Below, piece by piece: positions 52,377 to 63,050 of a DNA stretch of 64,000 nt. Position 1 is the first letter of the stretch. Every line of letters begins with the position of its first letter. The stretch is from Sphingomonas sp. Leaf17. Lineage in GTDB: Bacteria; Pseudomonadota; Alphaproteobacteria; Sphingomonadales; Sphingomonadaceae. Location of the stretch: the NCBI RefSeq assembly GCF_001421505.1, contig NZ_LMKL01000009.1, forward strand, positions 1-64,000, read 5' to 3'. Below the pieces are notes generated by a model. It did no database searches. It was not told the DNA's origin and saw only the letters and a list, made by a program, of their open reading frames with translations. The position numbers and the translations under genes are program-made.

Positions 52377-53462
52377 CTACCGCGCCTTACCCCGGAACCG
52401 CGCCAGCACCGGTTTTTCGACCGCGAACCAACTCACCGCGCCCATCGCCAGCGCGCCCACCAGCGTCGCCAGCATCAACGCGCCCAACGAGATCCCCGCC
52501 CAGTAGCGGATCAGCAGCATCGCCACCGGCCAGGCGTAAAGATACAGTCCGTAGGACACGTCGTCCTTGTCGTTGATCCGGTTCAGCCAGCGCCAGCGTG
52601 TCTGGAACGCGATGGCAAAGATCAGATAGCCGCCGAAGATCGCCACCGCCGGCTCGGCGGTCGGCTTGAAGGACAGACCGACGCACAGGCCGACCAGCGC
52701 CAAGCCCACCGTCAGCATCGTCGGCCGTGGTCCGCGCCCGAACAGGAAGAAGCACGCACCGGCGAGGAATTGTCCCGCCAGCCGCGCGGCCACCAGGGGG
52801 TTGACCAGCACGGTCTTGGCGACCGGATCGTCCCGCAGATAGGCGAAGGTCGACACCGGCATCAGGATCGGCACCAGCAGGCAACAGGCGGCCAGCCCGA
52901 CGACGATCCATGGACGTTTCAACGCTCGCGTTACGCCAAGGATCAGCACCAGCAGGTAGCAGCGAAATTCATAGGCGATGGTCCACATCGCGCTGTTCAG
53001 CGACGCATAGGGCTGGCCCGCGAACACGCCCCGGATATTGACCGGCTCCAGCGTCAGCGCCCGGATCGCCAACTGCTTCCACCCGGCTTGGCTGATGCGG
53101 GTGATGTCGACTCCGCCCAGCGGCGCGACCACCAGGATGCAGACGAGCGTGGCCGCGATAAACGCCGGATAGATGCGGACAATCCGCCGCCAGAGATAGG
53201 ACAGGATCTTCGGCCGCCGCACGAAGCTGGCCGTGACCAGAGAGCCGCTGACGATGAAGAACCCGTCGACCGCGAACTCCCCGAACGAGATCGTCCCGAA
53301 CATCCGCGTCAGCAGTTCGCGCGACCGGTTGCCGTCGAGCATCTCCGCGCTGTGCGACACGATCACCAGCGCGGCCAGCACCAGCCGCAGCACGCCGAAC
53401 GCGTTGCCATGCGCCTTGCCGGGCACCGGTGCTGGCACCGCCCGTTTCAAAACATCCCCCAC
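52377..53462 (-). CDS. Acyltransferase 3 family protein
   Basis: The 361-residue integral membrane protein has an N-terminal FGVLRLVLAALVIVSHSAEM (His as the putative catalytic residue), VDGFFIVSGSLVTASFVRR and about ten spans. The family transfers acyl groups to surface polysaccharides. It is read in the same direction as the helicase gene but with a 172-bp gap. Confidence 0.9.
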   Translation of the reverse strand: MGDVLKRAVPAPVPGKAHGNAFGVLRLVLAALVIVSHSAEMLDGNRSRELLTRMFGTISFGEFAVDGFFIVSGSLVTASFVRRPKILSYLWRRIVRIYPAFIAATLVCILVVAPLGGVDITRISQAGWKQLAIRALTLEPVNIRGVFAGQPYASLNSAMWTIAYEFRCYLLVLILGVTRALKRPWIVVGLAACCLLVPILMPVSTFAYLRDDPVAKTVLVNPLVAARLAGQFLAGACFFLFGRGPRPTMLTVGLALVGLCVGLSFKPTAEPAVAIFGGYLIFAIAFQTRWRWLNRINDKDDVSYGLYLYAWPVAMLLIRYWAGISLGALMLATLVGALAMGAVSWFAVEKPVLARFRGKAR

Positions 53463-53547
53463 ATCGCCAGCGCCTTACACACAGCCACCCCTGTCCGTCG
53501 ACCACCTGGGGTGACGAGGCCGATCCAAGCCGTTAGACGCTCAGCCC

Positions 53548-55143
53548 ATGCAAGACCCGATCGCGACCGAATTGCGCACCGCCGCACTGGATTCCAAGGC
53601 CTGGCCCTATGAGGAGGCGCGCAAGCTCCTGAAGCGCTGGCCGAATGGGAAACCGGACGGTTCGCCGATCCTGTTTGAAACCGGCTATGGTCCGTCGGGC
53701 CTGCCGCATATCGGCACGTTCAACGAAGTGCTGCGCACCACGATGGTGCGCAACGCCTTCCACACGCTGAGCGACATTCCCACCCGGCTGATCGCGTTCA
53801 GCGACGACATGGACGGCCTGCGGAAAGTGCCGGACAATGTGCCGAACGGCGCGATGCTCAACCGTCATCTGGGCAAGCCGCTGACGCAGGTGCCCGACCC
53901 GTTCGAAACGCATGACAGTTTCGCCGCGCACAACAACGCGCGGCTGCGCCACTTTCTCGACCAGTACGGCTTCGATTACGAGTTCGTGTCGTCGACCGAC
54001 TATTACCGCTCCGGCCGGTTCGACGAGGCGCTGAAGGGTGTGCTGCGGCATTTCCAGGGTATCCAGAACGTGATGCTGCCGACTCTGCGCGCCGAGCGCC
54101 GGGCAACCTATTCGCCGGTCCTGCCGATCAGCCCGACCAGCGGCATCGTGCTGCAGGTGCCGGTCGAGGTGGTCGATGCCGACGCGGGGATCATCGCCTT
54201 CGACGATGAGGGGCAGCGCGTCGAGCAATCCGTTCTGGGCGGCAAGGCCAAGCTGCAATGGAAGGTCGACTGGGCGATGCGCTGGGTCGCGCTGGGCGTC
54301 GACTACGAGATGGCGGGCAAGGATCTGATCGATTCGGTCACCCAGTCGTCGAAGATCGCCCGCGTGCTCGGCGGCCGCCCGCCCGAGGGTTTCAACTACG
54401 AGATGTTCCTCGACGAGAATGGCGAGAAGATCTCCAAGTCCAAGGGCAACGGCCTCAGCCTCGAACAGTGGCTGACCTATGGCCCGCAGGAAAGCCTTGC
54501 GTTCTACGCCTATCGCGAACCGAAAAAGGCCAAGTCGCTGCACATGGGTGTCATCCCGCGCGCGGTGGACGAATATTGGCAGTTCCGCGGGAATTACGCC
54601 GGGCAGGACGCCAGGCAGAAGCTGGGCAATCCGGTCCATCACATTCATGACGGGCAGTTGCCGCAGGGCGAGCTGCCGGTGACGTTCGGCCTGTTGCTCA
54701 ATCTGGTCGGGGTGATGGGCGATGCGACCAAGCCGCAGGTCTGGGGCTATCTCGCCAACTACGTCGCCGATGCCACGCCCGAACGCTATCCCGAACTCGA
54801 CCGGCTGATCGACCATGCGCTGGCGTACGGCCGCGATTTCGTCGCGCCGACCCTCAGGAAGCGTGCGCCGGTGGGGGTCGAGATCGCCGCGCTCGAACGG
54901 CTCGACGCGGATCTGGCCGCGTTGCCGGCCGGCACCAGCGCGGAGGATATCCAGACCATCGTCTACGAAATCGGCAAGGCGCAGTTTGGGGAACTGGGCG
55001 GATTCGACACCTTACGCGACTGGTTCAGGGCGCTGTACGAAACGCTGCTGGGGTCCGAACAAGGCCCGCGCATGGGCAGCTTCATCGCGCTGTACGGCAT
55101 CGACAATTCGCGCCGCCTGATCGCCGAGGCGCTGGCGCGGTAG
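53548..55143 (+). CDS. lysK: Class I lysyl-tRNA synthetase
   Basis: The 531-residue enzyme is a class I LysRS, with the HIGH-type motif HIGT at 54-57 and the KMSKS-type KISKSK at about 294-299. It is typical of alphaproteobacteria, in place of the class II enzyme. It charges tRNA-Lys. The next gene begins at once after its stop. Confidence 0.95.
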   Translation: MQDPIATELRTAALDSKAWPYEEARKLLKRWPNGKPDGSPILFETGYGPSGLPHIGTFNEVLRTTMVRNAFHTLSDIPTRLIAFSDDMDGLRKVPDNVPNGAMLNRHLGKPLTQVPDPFETHDSFAAHNNARLRHFLDQYGFDYEFVSSTDYYRSGRFDEALKGVLRHFQGIQNVMLPTLRAERRATYSPVLPISPTSGIVLQVPVEVVDADAGIIAFDDEGQRVEQSVLGGKAKLQWKVDWAMRWVALGVDYEMAGKDLIDSVTQSSKIARVLGGRPPEGFNYEMFLDENGEKISKSKGNGLSLEQWLTYGPQESLAFYAYREPKKAKSLHMGVIPRAVDEYWQFRGNYAGQDARQKLGNPVHHIHDGQLPQGELPVTFGLLLNLVGVMGDATKPQVWGYLANYVADATPERYPELDRLIDHALAYGRDFVAPTLRKRAPVGVEIAALERLDADLAALPAGTSAEDIQTIVYEIGKAQFGELGGFDTLRDWFRALYETLLGSEQGPRMGSFIALYGIDNSRRLIAEALAR

Positions 55144-56163
55144 ATGCGCCGCTTCTTCGATCCCCGCCAGCGTGACCACGCACCGGCGCGCGAGCTGCAC
55201 AATGGCGGGTTCACCGCCTATGCCGAGACGCCGGCGCGGGTCGATGCGATGCTGGCCGCGATCGGCCCGACCGAGATGCCGGACGACCATGGCGAGGCCC
55301 CGATCCTGGCCGTCCACACCGCCGCCTATGTCGCGTTCCTGAAGACCGCGCCGGCTTTGTGGGCGGCGGCGGGGCGGCCCGGCGATGCGATCCCCTATGC
55401 CTTTCCGGTCATCGGGCGGCGGCCGCTGAAGCTCGACCGGATTGACGCGCTGATGGGCCAGCACAGTTTCGACGCGACGACGCCGATCACGCCCGACAGC
55501 TGGGCCGCCGCCTATGCCAGCGCCCAGAGCGCGGTCGCGGCGACCGCCGCGGTGCTCGCCGGCGAGGCCACCGCCTTCGCGCTGTGCCGCCCGCCGGGCC
55601 ATCATGCCGGGGCGGATTATTGCGGCGGATACTGCCACCTGAACACCGCCGCGATCGCCGCGCAGGTCGCGCGCGACGGCGGGGTCGACCGGGTCGCGAT
55701 CCTCGACATCGACTATCACCACGGCAACGGCACGCAGGATATTTTCTACGACCGGGCCGACGTCTTCTATGCCTCGGTCCATGCCGATCCGGCGTCCGAC
55801 TACCCCTTCTTCTGGGGTCATGCCGACGAGCGCGGCGCGGGCGAGGGCGAGGGTACGACCCTCAACCTGCCGCTGCCGCACGGCACCACCCTGCCGGCGT
55901 TCCGCGCGGCGCAGACGACCGCGCTCGACGCCATCACCGCGTTCGACCCCGGCCTGCTGGTGGTCAGCTTCGGCGCGGATACCTGGGTCGGCGATCCCAT
56001 TTCGCGGTTCGCGCTGGAGACGCCGGACTATGCGGTGCTGGCGGCGGACATCGCCGCGCGCGGCTGGCCGACCGTGATTGTCATGGAGGGCGGCTATGCC
56101 GTCGATGCGCTGGGCCACAATGTCGCGGCGTTCCTGAGCGGATTCGGGGGCGGCTCCGCCTGA
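55144..56163 (+). CDS. Histone deacetylase family hydrolase
   Basis: The 339-residue zinc hydrolase has CRPPGHHAG (active-site His pair), DIDYHHGNGTQDIFY (zinc-binding Asp/His), and SFGADTWVGDP with the second zinc Asp. In bacteria such proteins are usually acetylpolyamine or similar deacetylases. It directly follows lysK. Confidence 0.92.
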   Translation: MRRFFDPRQRDHAPARELHNGGFTAYAETPARVDAMLAAIGPTEMPDDHGEAPILAVHTAAYVAFLKTAPALWAAAGRPGDAIPYAFPVIGRRPLKLDRIDALMGQHSFDATTPITPDSWAAAYASAQSAVAATAAVLAGEATAFALCRPPGHHAGADYCGGYCHLNTAAIAAQVARDGGVDRVAILDIDYHHGNGTQDIFYDRADVFYASVHADPASDYPFFWGHADERGAGEGEGTTLNLPLPHGTTLPAFRAAQTTALDAITAFDPGLLVVSFGADTWVGDPISRFALETPDYAVLAADIAARGWPTVIVMEGGYAVDALGHNVAAFLSGFGGGSA

Positions 56164-56170
56164 GCCACCC

Positions 56171-57406
56171 CTATCGCACCGCCAGCGCATCCGTCGCGTC
56201 GATCGGCGGACGCCCTGCTTGCGCCGCCGCGACGCCCTCCACCCGCGCCATCACGCGCAGGATGTTGGCCTGCGTCAGTTTCGCCAGATCGGTGTCGCTC
56301 CACCCGCGCCGCGCCAGTTCGGCGAGCAGGCGCGGATAGCCGTCGACCCCCTCCATGCCGACCGGCGCGGTCCCCTGTATTCCGTCATAATCGCCGCCAA
56401 GCCCGACATGGTCGTGGCCCGCCACCTGCGCGATATGGTCGACATGATCGGCAACGGTGGCGACCGTCACGACCGGCATCGGATGCGCGGCGTCCCAGGC
56501 GACCAGCGGCGCGGGGCTGCGCGGGCCATAGACGTCGGCGGGCACACCGGCGGTCTTCGCGAACGCGCTGCGCTGCTGGTCCCAGGCCCGCCACGCGGCC
56601 GACAGGAACGCGGGGTAGCAATTGACCATCACCACCCCGCCATTGGCCGCGATCGCCCGCAACAGGTCGTCGGGAATGTTGCGCGGCGCATCGGCCAGCG
56701 CCCGCGCGCTGCTGTGCGAGGCGATGACCGGCGCGACCGTGGTGGCCAGCACCGCGCGCATCGTCGCGTCGGACACATGCGCCACGTCGACGATCATGCC
56801 GATGCGGTTCATCTCCGCCACCACCTGACGCCCGAACGCGGTCAGGCCGCCAGCGATCGGCGCATCGGTCGCGCTGTCGGCCCAGGGCAGGCTGCGGCCG
56901 TGCGTCAGCGTCATGTAGCCGACGCCGAGCGCGCGGTACTGGCGCAGCACCGAGAGTCGCCCGTCGATCTGATGGCCGCCCTCCACCCCGATCAGCGACG
57001 CGATCCGCCCCGCCTTCGTGATGCGGCGGATGTCGGCCGCGGTGGTCGCCAGCGCCAGGTTGCGCGGGTTGGCCGCGACCATTCGTCGGACGATGTCGAT
57101 CTGCTCCAGCGTCGTCTCCACGGCTTGCGCACCGGTCGTGGTGGCCGGGATCCACACCGACCAGAATTGCGCGCCGACGCCGCCTTGGCGCAATCGCGGG
57201 ATATCGGTCTGGAGCGGGTGCGGCAGTTTTGTCGTGTCGGCGTTCAGGTCGAGCGCCTCCGGGCCGGCGGCCAGCGTCGCGCGGATCTCCCATGCCAGGT
57301 CGTTATGCCCGTCGACCACCGGCGCGCGCGCGAGCAGCCGGTCGATTCGCGCCGGTATCGCGGGATCCGCCACGCTTGCGAACAACAGGGCGATGGCGAG
57401 CGTCAC
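56171..57406 (-). CDS. Membrane dipeptidase (M19)
   Basis: The 411-residue protein has a signal peptide (TLAIALLFASVADPAIPA). The M19 fold has zinc ligands in VVDGHNDLAW, LIGVEGGHQI, ASHSSARAL and GLGGDYDG. It cleaves dipeptides and is probably periplasmic. The GTG at 57406 was chosen because the signal peptide starts there; the longer frame is Arg/Ser-rich and unlikely. Confidence 0.9.
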   Translation of the reverse strand: MTLAIALLFASVADPAIPARIDRLLARAPVVDGHNDLAWEIRATLAAGPEALDLNADTTKLPHPLQTDIPRLRQGGVGAQFWSVWIPATTTGAQAVETTLEQIDIVRRMVAANPRNLALATTAADIRRITKAGRIASLIGVEGGHQIDGRLSVLRQYRALGVGYMTLTHGRSLPWADSATDAPIAGGLTAFGRQVVAEMNRIGMIVDVAHVSDATMRAVLATTVAPVIASHSSARALADAPRNIPDDLLRAIAANGGVVMVNCYPAFLSAAWRAWDQQRSAFAKTAGVPADVYGPRSPAPLVAWDAAHPMPVVTVATVADHVDHIAQVAGHDHVGLGGDYDGIQGTAPVGMEGVDGYPRLLAELARRGWSDTDLAKLTQANILRVMARVEGVAAAQAGRPPIDATDALAVR

Positions 57407-57609
57407 GACCGCGCGCTTTCGCGGCGGCGACCGAGGCGAAGTGGAGGATGTTGTGGTTCGTGACGCGCTCCCGCCAGTTCGCCGCAAGCCGTCGGCGACG
57501 ATACGGAAACGGGGGCGGGATGATACGGTGGCATGGCGCCATCATGCACGGATGCGGCGTGTAGGACAGCCCCAATGCAAGCGCCGCGATACCGGCGGGG
57601 GAGACGACG

Positions 57610-58314
57610 CTAAACCCCCAGCCAGGCAAGATCGCCGGGTAGCCCGGATGCGCTGAAATCGACCTGGAGCACGCGTCGATGGCCTGCCCCGCTGGCGGCG
57701 GCCGACGCATGGAGGATCGGGGTCGCATAGGCCCAGATGTCGCCGGCGCGCGCGGTGCAGGCGACCGTGCCGCAGCGCGCGACCGTATCGGCGATCGCGC
57801 CCTCCGCGATACGTCCGAGCGTGTGCGAGCCGGGCGCGATCAGCAGCGGCGCATTGTCGTCGGGCACGTCGTCGAGATGGATGCGCACTGTCAGCATCGC
57901 CGCGATGATCGCAAACGGCGGCTCGACATGCTGGATGCCGGCCTTGACCGTCCACGGGCCAAAGCCCGGTGTTCCAACCCGCGCGCGCACCGCGATCGTC
58001 CGGTCCTGATGCCAGCCGAGCGCCCAGTTGGTCGCCGCCGTCTTGTCGAACAGGATCGCGCGCACCGGCCGCGCGGGCAAGCCCAGCACGGCCGCCGCGA
58101 TCCGGCCGGGCGCATGACCGGGACCAAGCAGATCGGCCAGCAACGGGCGACCGTGGAGCCGCAGGCCAGCGCGATCGGCGGGCAGCGTGGCCACGAACCG
58201 GTCCAGCGCGGGCAGCATCGCACAGGCGGCCCCGCCGTACAGCGCCGCGCCGTGCGTCGTCAGGTCGAACGACGACGTCATCCCGCGCGCCCTGTCGGCA
58301 TCGTCACACTGCAT
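57610..58314 (-). CDS. Phytanoyl-CoA dioxygenase family protein
   Basis: The 234-residue protein has the iron-binding HxD (WHQDRTIAVRA), the distal His (PILHASAAAS) and the 2-oxoglutarate-binding Arg (GHRRVLQVDFS). It is a non-haem Fe(II) oxygenase with an unknown substrate. The ATG at 58314 has AAGG 6 bases upstream; 58281 is the alternative. It is divergent from the M16 gene. Confidence 0.82.
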   Translation of the reverse strand: MQCDDADRARGMTSSFDLTTHGAALYGGAACAMLPALDRFVATLPADRAGLRLHGRPLLADLLGPGHAPGRIAAAVLGLPARPVRAILFDKTAATNWALGWHQDRTIAVRARVGTPGFGPWTVKAGIQHVEPPFAIIAAMLTVRIHLDDVPDDNAPLLIAPGSHTLGRIAEGAIADTVARCGTVACTARAGDIWAYATPILHASAAASGAGHRRVLQVDFSASGLPGDLAWLGV

Positions 58315-58401
58315 CAGCCACCTTCTCGCCGCAAACGCCGCCCACATCTTATCCCGGCGGGACTGGTCCGGCCAGCCGCCGACCGACAGGAGACGATCGC
58401 C

Positions 58402-59901
58402 TTGCCCCTGCGTACCCGATATGCCCGCGCCTTGCGGATGGTCGTCCTTGTCGCCGCCGCCGCCGCCACCACGGTCCGGGCCGATGATACCCCGGCCGCA
58501 TCCGCCGCGTGGCGGCCGGTGGTCACCGGGCAGTTGAAGAACGGCGTGCGCTACGCGATCCTGCCACGCACCGGCAAGGAGCCGGGCATCGGCCTGCTCC
58601 TGCGCAACGCGGGCGGCTTCATCGCCGAGCGGCGGCCGGGCGAGCGCGGTCTGGCGCACCTGATCGAGCATATCGTCTTTGCCAGCCCGGTCCGGGCCGC
58701 GCCGGACGACCTGCACCATTTTCCGCGGATCGGCCTGCCGCTGACCTTTCCGGCCCCGACCGCAGGCTCGACGAGCTGGCGCGAATCGAATTATTTCCTG
58801 TCGACCCGGACGACCAGACCCGTCGACCTCGATACGCTGCTTGGTTTGTTTCGCGAGGCGGTCGGCGACCTCACTTTCCGTGCCGACGCGGTCGATGGCG
58901 AGCGGGCTTCGGTGATGCGCGAAATGGCCGACAAGAAATCCGGCAATGCCATCTTTGCCGATTATATCGCGGCGGTCGCGCCGGGATCGCCGAACGACGT
59001 GATCGACGCGCAGAACTCGGACGATGTACCGACCGCGAGCATCGCGACCCTCCGTGCGCTGTATCACCGGCTGTATCAGCCGCGCGCGACGATGATCGTG
59101 GTCGTCGGCAATGTCGACGTGGGCCAGACCCGAGCGCTGATCGAACGGCGGTTCGGTGACTGGACCGCGACCGGCCCCACCGCCGTGCCCGCGCCGCCGC
59201 CGATGATCCATGCCGACCGCATCGCCCCCGTCAGCGTTTCAAGCCAGGCAGGGGGCCGCCGCACCGCACTGGTCACCGTCACGATGCCGACCCCGGCCGT
59301 ACCGCGCACTCGCCAGCGACAGGCGGAGGTGACGTTGATGGACCTGCTGGCGGTGCGCGCGGTCGGCGACCGGCTGGCCGCCGCGCAATCGGCATCTCCA
59401 CCGGGCAAGGTCGGCGCGTTCATCGAGAATGGCGACCCCGGCTTCCGTCAGATCATGCTGTGGGACAATTTTACCGGCGATCAGTGGCGGCCGGCGCTGT
59501 CGGGGGTGCGCAGCCTGACGTGCCGGCTGGTCACCGTCGGGTTCTCCGCACCGGAATGGGCGGCCGCGCGGACGAACGTGATCCGCGATCTGGACCAGCG
59601 TAGCGCGAACATGGCCGACATGGCGAATGTCGAACTCGCCAAGGACCTGTCGCATGCGGTGGCGGACGGCCGCGACCTGATCCCGCCCGACGAACTGCTG
59701 CGTCATGCGCGAGCATGGTTGCCGACCGTGAGCGTGAAGGACGGCAACCGCTGGTGGCGTAGGCAGTGGCGGGCCGGCCCTGTGCATGTCCGGGTGGAGG
59801 GACCGGAACTGGCGGCGGTGCCGGACGCCGTGGGCGTCGTTCGGGCTGTTGCCGATCAGGCGGCTGACGATGCCGGTTGCGGCGGGACGACGCGGGGGTG
59901 A
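58402..59901 (+). CDS. M16 peptidase, half-size
   Basis: The 499-residue protein has a signal peptide, then the inverted zinc motif HLIEH (in RGLAHLIEHIVFASP) and a distal Glu region, with one M16 N/C pair. Family members of the PqqL type have about 900 residues, so this is about one half. A C-terminal loss is likely. The start is TTG at 58402 behind AGGAG, because the signal peptide begins there; an internal ATG is at 58438. Confidence 0.75.
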   Translation: MPLRTRYARALRMVVLVAAAAATTVRADDTPAASAAWRPVVTGQLKNGVRYAILPRTGKEPGIGLLLRNAGGFIAERRPGERGLAHLIEHIVFASPVRAAPDDLHHFPRIGLPLTFPAPTAGSTSWRESNYFLSTRTTRPVDLDTLLGLFREAVGDLTFRADAVDGERASVMREMADKKSGNAIFADYIAAVAPGSPNDVIDAQNSDDVPTASIATLRALYHRLYQPRATMIVVVGNVDVGQTRALIERRFGDWTATGPTAVPAPPPMIHADRIAPVSVSSQAGGRRTALVTVTMPTPAVPRTRQRQAEVTLMDLLAVRAVGDRLAAAQSASPPGKVGAFIENGDPGFRQIMLWDNFTGDQWRPALSGVRSLTCRLVTVGFSAPEWAAARTNVIRDLDQRSANMADMANVELAKDLSHAVADGRDLIPPDELLRHARAWLPTVSVKDGNRWWRRQWRAGPVHVRVEGPELAAVPDAVGVVRAVADQAADDAGCGGTTRG

Positions 59902-59913
59902 ACCCCGCGTCGT
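59885..59913. terminator. Hairpin at the M16 stop codon
   Basis: GACGACGCGGGG (59885-59896) and CCCCGCGTCGTC (59902-59913) form a 12-bp perfect stem with a 5-nt loop. The M16 stop codon lies in the loop. There is no clear T-run; it is still a likely termination or RNA-stability structure. Confidence 0.6.
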
Positions 59914-59940
59914 CGGTCGCTGCTGTAGCCGCGCCGGCCG

Positions 59941-59988
59941 GTCGAAGTTGTAGATCTGCCGCTTTGCGGATTGCTCTACAACTTCGAC
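59941..59988. terminator. 14-bp inverted repeat at the end of etfA
   Basis: GTCGAAGTTGTAGA (59941-59954) and TCTACAACTTCGAC (59975-59988) are perfect reverse complements. The 20-nt loop holds a further stem CCGC-TTT-GCGG. The right arm covers the last codons and stop of etfA. It probably ends the etfBA transcript and also the converging M16 transcript. Confidence 0.6.
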
Positions 59989-60905
59989 GTCAGTTCCGGG
60001 ACGATCTTGAACAGATCGCCGACGAGGCCGATGTCGGCGACCTGGAAGATCGGCGCGTCCTCGTCCTTGTTGATCGCGACGATGACCTTTGAGTCCTTCA
60101 TGCCCGCGAGATGCTGGATCGCGCCGGAAATACCGACCGCGACATAAACTTCCGGCGCGACGATCTTGCCGGTCTGGCCGACCTGATAGTCGTTGGGGGC
60201 ATAGCCCGCATCGACCGCCGCACGGCTGGCACCGACGCCCGCACCCAGCTTGTCGGCCAGCGGGTCGATCAGCGCGTGGAACTGCTCGCTTGATGCCAGC
60301 GCACGACCGCCCGAGACGATGATCTTGGCGCTGGTCAGCTCGGGCCGCTCGGACTTGGCGATCTCGGCACCCGCAAAGGTCGACAGGCCGGCGTCGCCGG
60401 TCGAGGCGACCGCCTCGATCGTACCCGCGCCACCCTCGGTCGCGGCCTTGGCGAAGGCAGTGCCACGCACGGTGATGACCTTCTTGGCATCCGACGACTG
60501 GACGGTGGCGATCGCGTTGCCGGCATAGATCGGCCGGGTGAACGTATCCGCGCTTTCGACCGACAGGATCTCGCTGATCTGCATCACGTCGAGCATCGCC
60601 GCGACGCGCGGGGCGATGTTCTTGGCGGTGGTGGTGGCCGGGGCCACGAACGCGTCGTGGTCGGCCATCAGCGCGACGACCAGCGGCGCGACATTCTCGG
60701 CCAGCGCATGGTCATAGGCCGCGTCGTCGGCGACATGGACCTTGCCGACGCCCGCGATCTTCGCGGCTTCGGCCGCGACCGCGTCGACCCCGTGCCCCGC
60801 GACCAGCAGATGGACCTCGCCAATCTGTCCGGCGGCCGTCACCGCCGACAGCGTGGCGTCCTTGACGGTCTTGCCGTCATGTTCGACCCAGACGAGCGTC
60901 TTCAC
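59976..60905 (-). CDS. etfA: Electron transfer flavoprotein alpha subunit
   Basis: The 309-residue FAD-binding protein has the C-terminal ETF-alpha signature ([40 protein letters not shown]). With EtfB it carries electrons from acyl-CoA dehydrogenases to the quinone pool. It overlaps the etfB stop as ATGA. Confidence 0.96.
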   Translation of the reverse strand: MKTLVWVEHDGKTVKDATLSAVTAAGQIGEVHLLVAGHGVDAVAAEAAKIAGVGKVHVADDAAYDHALAENVAPLVVALMADHDAFVAPATTTAKNIAPRVAAMLDVMQISEILSVESADTFTRPIYAGNAIATVQSSDAKKVITVRGTAFAKAATEGGAGTIEAVASTGDAGLSTFAGAEIAKSERPELTSAKIIVSGGRALASSEQFHALIDPLADKLGAGVGASRAAVDAGYAPNDYQVGQTGKIVAPEVYVAVGISGAIQHLAGMKDSKVIVAINKDEDAPIFQVADIGLVGDLFKIVPELTSKL

Positions 60906-61651
60906 TTGGTGACTCCCATTTCCTTGAGCTTGCCGACCAGCGCGTCGACATCGGCGACCTTGATCCCGGCGGTGCGCTTGGCCGGCTCGACCACCTTCAG
61001 CGTCGTCAGGCGCGGGGTCACGTCGACACCGAAATCGGCCGGCGTCTTGCTGGCCATCGGCTTCGACTTGGCCTTCATGATGTTGGGCAGGCTGGCGTAA
61101 CGCGGCTCGTTCAGGCGCAGGTCGGTGGTGATGATCGCCGGCAGCGTCAGGCTCTCGGTTTCTGACCCGCCATCGACTTCACGCGTCACCACGGCCTTGC
61201 CGTCGGCGATCTCGACCTTCGACGCGAACGTGCCCTGACCCCAGTTCAGCAGGCCTGCCAGCATCTGGCCGGTCTGGTTGTTGTCGTCGTCGATCGCCTG
61301 CTTGCCCAGGATCACGAGGTCGGGCTTTTCCTCCTCGACGATCTTCGCCAGGATCTTGGCGACGCCCAGCGGCTCGACCTTGCTCTCGCTGACGACCAGG
61401 ATCGCGCGGTCGGCCCCCATGGCGAGCGCGGTGCGCAGCGTTTCCTGGCTTTTCTGCTCGCCGATCGACACGACGACGATCTCGGTCACGCCGGCGCGGT
61501 CCTTCAGGCGGATCGCCTCCTCGACCGCGATCTCGTCGAACGGGTTCATGCTCATCTTGACGTTGGCGAGATCGACGCCCGTCCCGTCCGCCTTCACGCG
61601 GGGCTTCACATTGTAATCAAGCACACGCTTGACCGGCACCAGCACCTTCAT
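60902..61651 (-). CDS. etfB: Electron transfer flavoprotein beta subunit
   Basis: The 249-residue protein starts [19 protein letters not shown]. It has the beta-subunit blocks [34 protein letters not shown] and [19 protein letters not shown]. It pairs with EtfA. It is the first gene of the pair, read leftward after sucC with a terminator between. Confidence 0.96.
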   Translation of the reverse strand: MKVLVPVKRVLDYNVKPRVKADGTGVDLANVKMSMNPFDEIAVEEAIRLKDRAGVTEIVVVSIGEQKSQETLRTALAMGADRAILVVSESKVEPLGVAKILAKIVEEEKPDLVILGKQAIDDDNNQTGQMLAGLLNWGQGTFASKVEIADGKAVVTREVDGGSETESLTLPAIITTDLRLNEPRYASLPNIMKAKSKPMASKTPADFGVDVTPRLTTLKVVEPAKRTAGIKVADVDALVGKLKEMGVTK

Positions 61652-61793
61652 CGAGGGTCCTTCCGCAATTGACTCGTTCTTACGCGATCGTCTCTGCCGC
61701 GTACTTGGCTACTTCACGTCGTTTTCGCAAGTCCGGTATGGAAAATCCGGGTTGCCGTAACGGCATTGCCCACCGGCCGTCCGCATCAACGAA

Positions 61794-61825
61794 AAAGGGC
61801 CCGGACGTTTCCGCCCGGACCCTTT
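61794..61825 (-). terminator. Rho-independent terminator of sucC
   Basis: On the minus strand AAAGGGTCCGG and CCGGGCCCTTT form an 11-bp stem with one G-U pair and a 10-nt loop, followed by TTTTT. It lies 25 bp after the sucC stop codon. Confidence 0.8.
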
Positions 61826-61850
61826 GCGATTCGTCAGACGGGGCTGAAAA

Positions 61851-63050
61851 TCAGGCCGCCTTCTGCACCTCGGCGACGATCTTGCGCGCCGCGTCGCCAA
61901 GGTCGTTGGCGGGAACGATGGCAAGGCCGGAGGTCGCGAGGATCTCCTTGCCCTTCTCGACATTCGTGCCCTCCAACCGGACGACCAGCGGCACCGACAG
62001 GTTCACTTCCTTCGCCGCAGCCACGATGCCCTCGGCGATGATGTCGCAGCGCATGATGCCGCCGAAGATGTTGACCAGGATGCCCTTCACATTGGGATCC
62101 TTCAGGATGATCTTGAACGCAGCCGTGACCTTTTCCTTGTTCGCGCCGCCGCCGACGTCGAGGAAGTTGGCCGGGAACATGCCGTTCAGCTTGATGATGT
62201 CCATCGTCGCCATGGCGAGGCCGGCACCGTTGACCATGCAGCCGATGTCACCGTCCAGCTTGATATAGGCCAGGTCGTACTTCGACGCTTCCAGCTCGGC
62301 CGGATCTTCCTCGGTCTCGTCGCGCAGTTCGAGCAGGTCCTTGTGGCGGAACAGCGCGTTGCCGTCGAACGCCACCTTCGCGTCGAGGACCATCAGCTTG
62401 CCGTCGTCGGTGACCGCGAGCGGGTTGATCTCGATCTGCTCGGCGTCGGTCCCGATGAAGGCGTCGTACAGCTTCGACGCGGTGTTCGCCGCCTGCTTGG
62501 CGAGGTCGCCGGTCAGTTCGAGCGCCGCGGCCACGGCGCGGCCGTGATGCGCCATGAAGCCGGTGGCCTGGTCGATGTCGATGCTGTGGATCTTTTCCGG
62601 CGTGTCGTGCGCGACGGTTTCGATGTCCATCCCGCCCTCGGTCGAGGCGACCATCGAGACGCGGCCCGTGGCGCGGTTGACGAGCAGCGCGAGGTAGAAC
62701 TCCTTGGCGATGTCGACGCCGTCGGTGACATACAGGCGGTTGACCTGCTTGCCGGCGTCACCGGTCTGGATCGTCACCAGCGTGTTGCCGAGCATGTCGG
62801 TCGCGGCCGCGCGAACCTCGTCCTCGGTCTTGGCGAGGCGGACGCCGCCCTTGGCGTCGGGGCCGAGTTCGACGAACTTGCCCTTGCCGCGGCCGCCGGC
62901 GTGGATCTGCGCCTTGACGACATAGAGCGGTCCGGGGAGCTTCTTCGATGCCGCGACGGCCTCCTCGACGGTCAGCGCGGCAAAGCCGGCCGGAACGGGC
63001 ACGCCGAACTTGGCGAGGAGTTCCTTGGCCTGATATTCGTGGATGTTCAT
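61851..63050 (-). CDS. sucC: Succinyl-CoA synthetase beta subunit
   Basis: The 399-residue protein has an ATP-grasp N terminus ([38 protein letters not shown]) and a C-terminal CoA-ligase domain ([15 protein letters not shown]). It forms succinyl-CoA in the TCA cycle with SucD. sucD is not next to it here. The ATG at 63050 is the family start. Confidence 0.97.
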   Translation of the reverse strand: MNIHEYQAKELLAKFGVPVPAGFAALTVEEAVAASKKLPGPLYVVKAQIHAGGRGKGKFVELGPDAKGGVRLAKTEDEVRAAATDMLGNTLVTIQTGDAGKQVNRLYVTDGVDIAKEFYLALLVNRATGRVSMVASTEGGMDIETVAHDTPEKIHSIDIDQATGFMAHHGRAVAAALELTGDLAKQAANTASKLYDAFIGTDAEQIEINPLAVTDDGKLMVLDAKVAFDGNALFRHKDLLELRDETEEDPAELEASKYDLAYIKLDGDIGCMVNGAGLAMATMDIIKLNGMFPANFLDVGGGANKEKVTAAFKIILKDPNVKGILVNIFGGIMRCDIIAEGIVAAAKEVNLSVPLVVRLEGTNVEKGKEILATSGLAIVPANDLGDAARKIVAEVQKAA

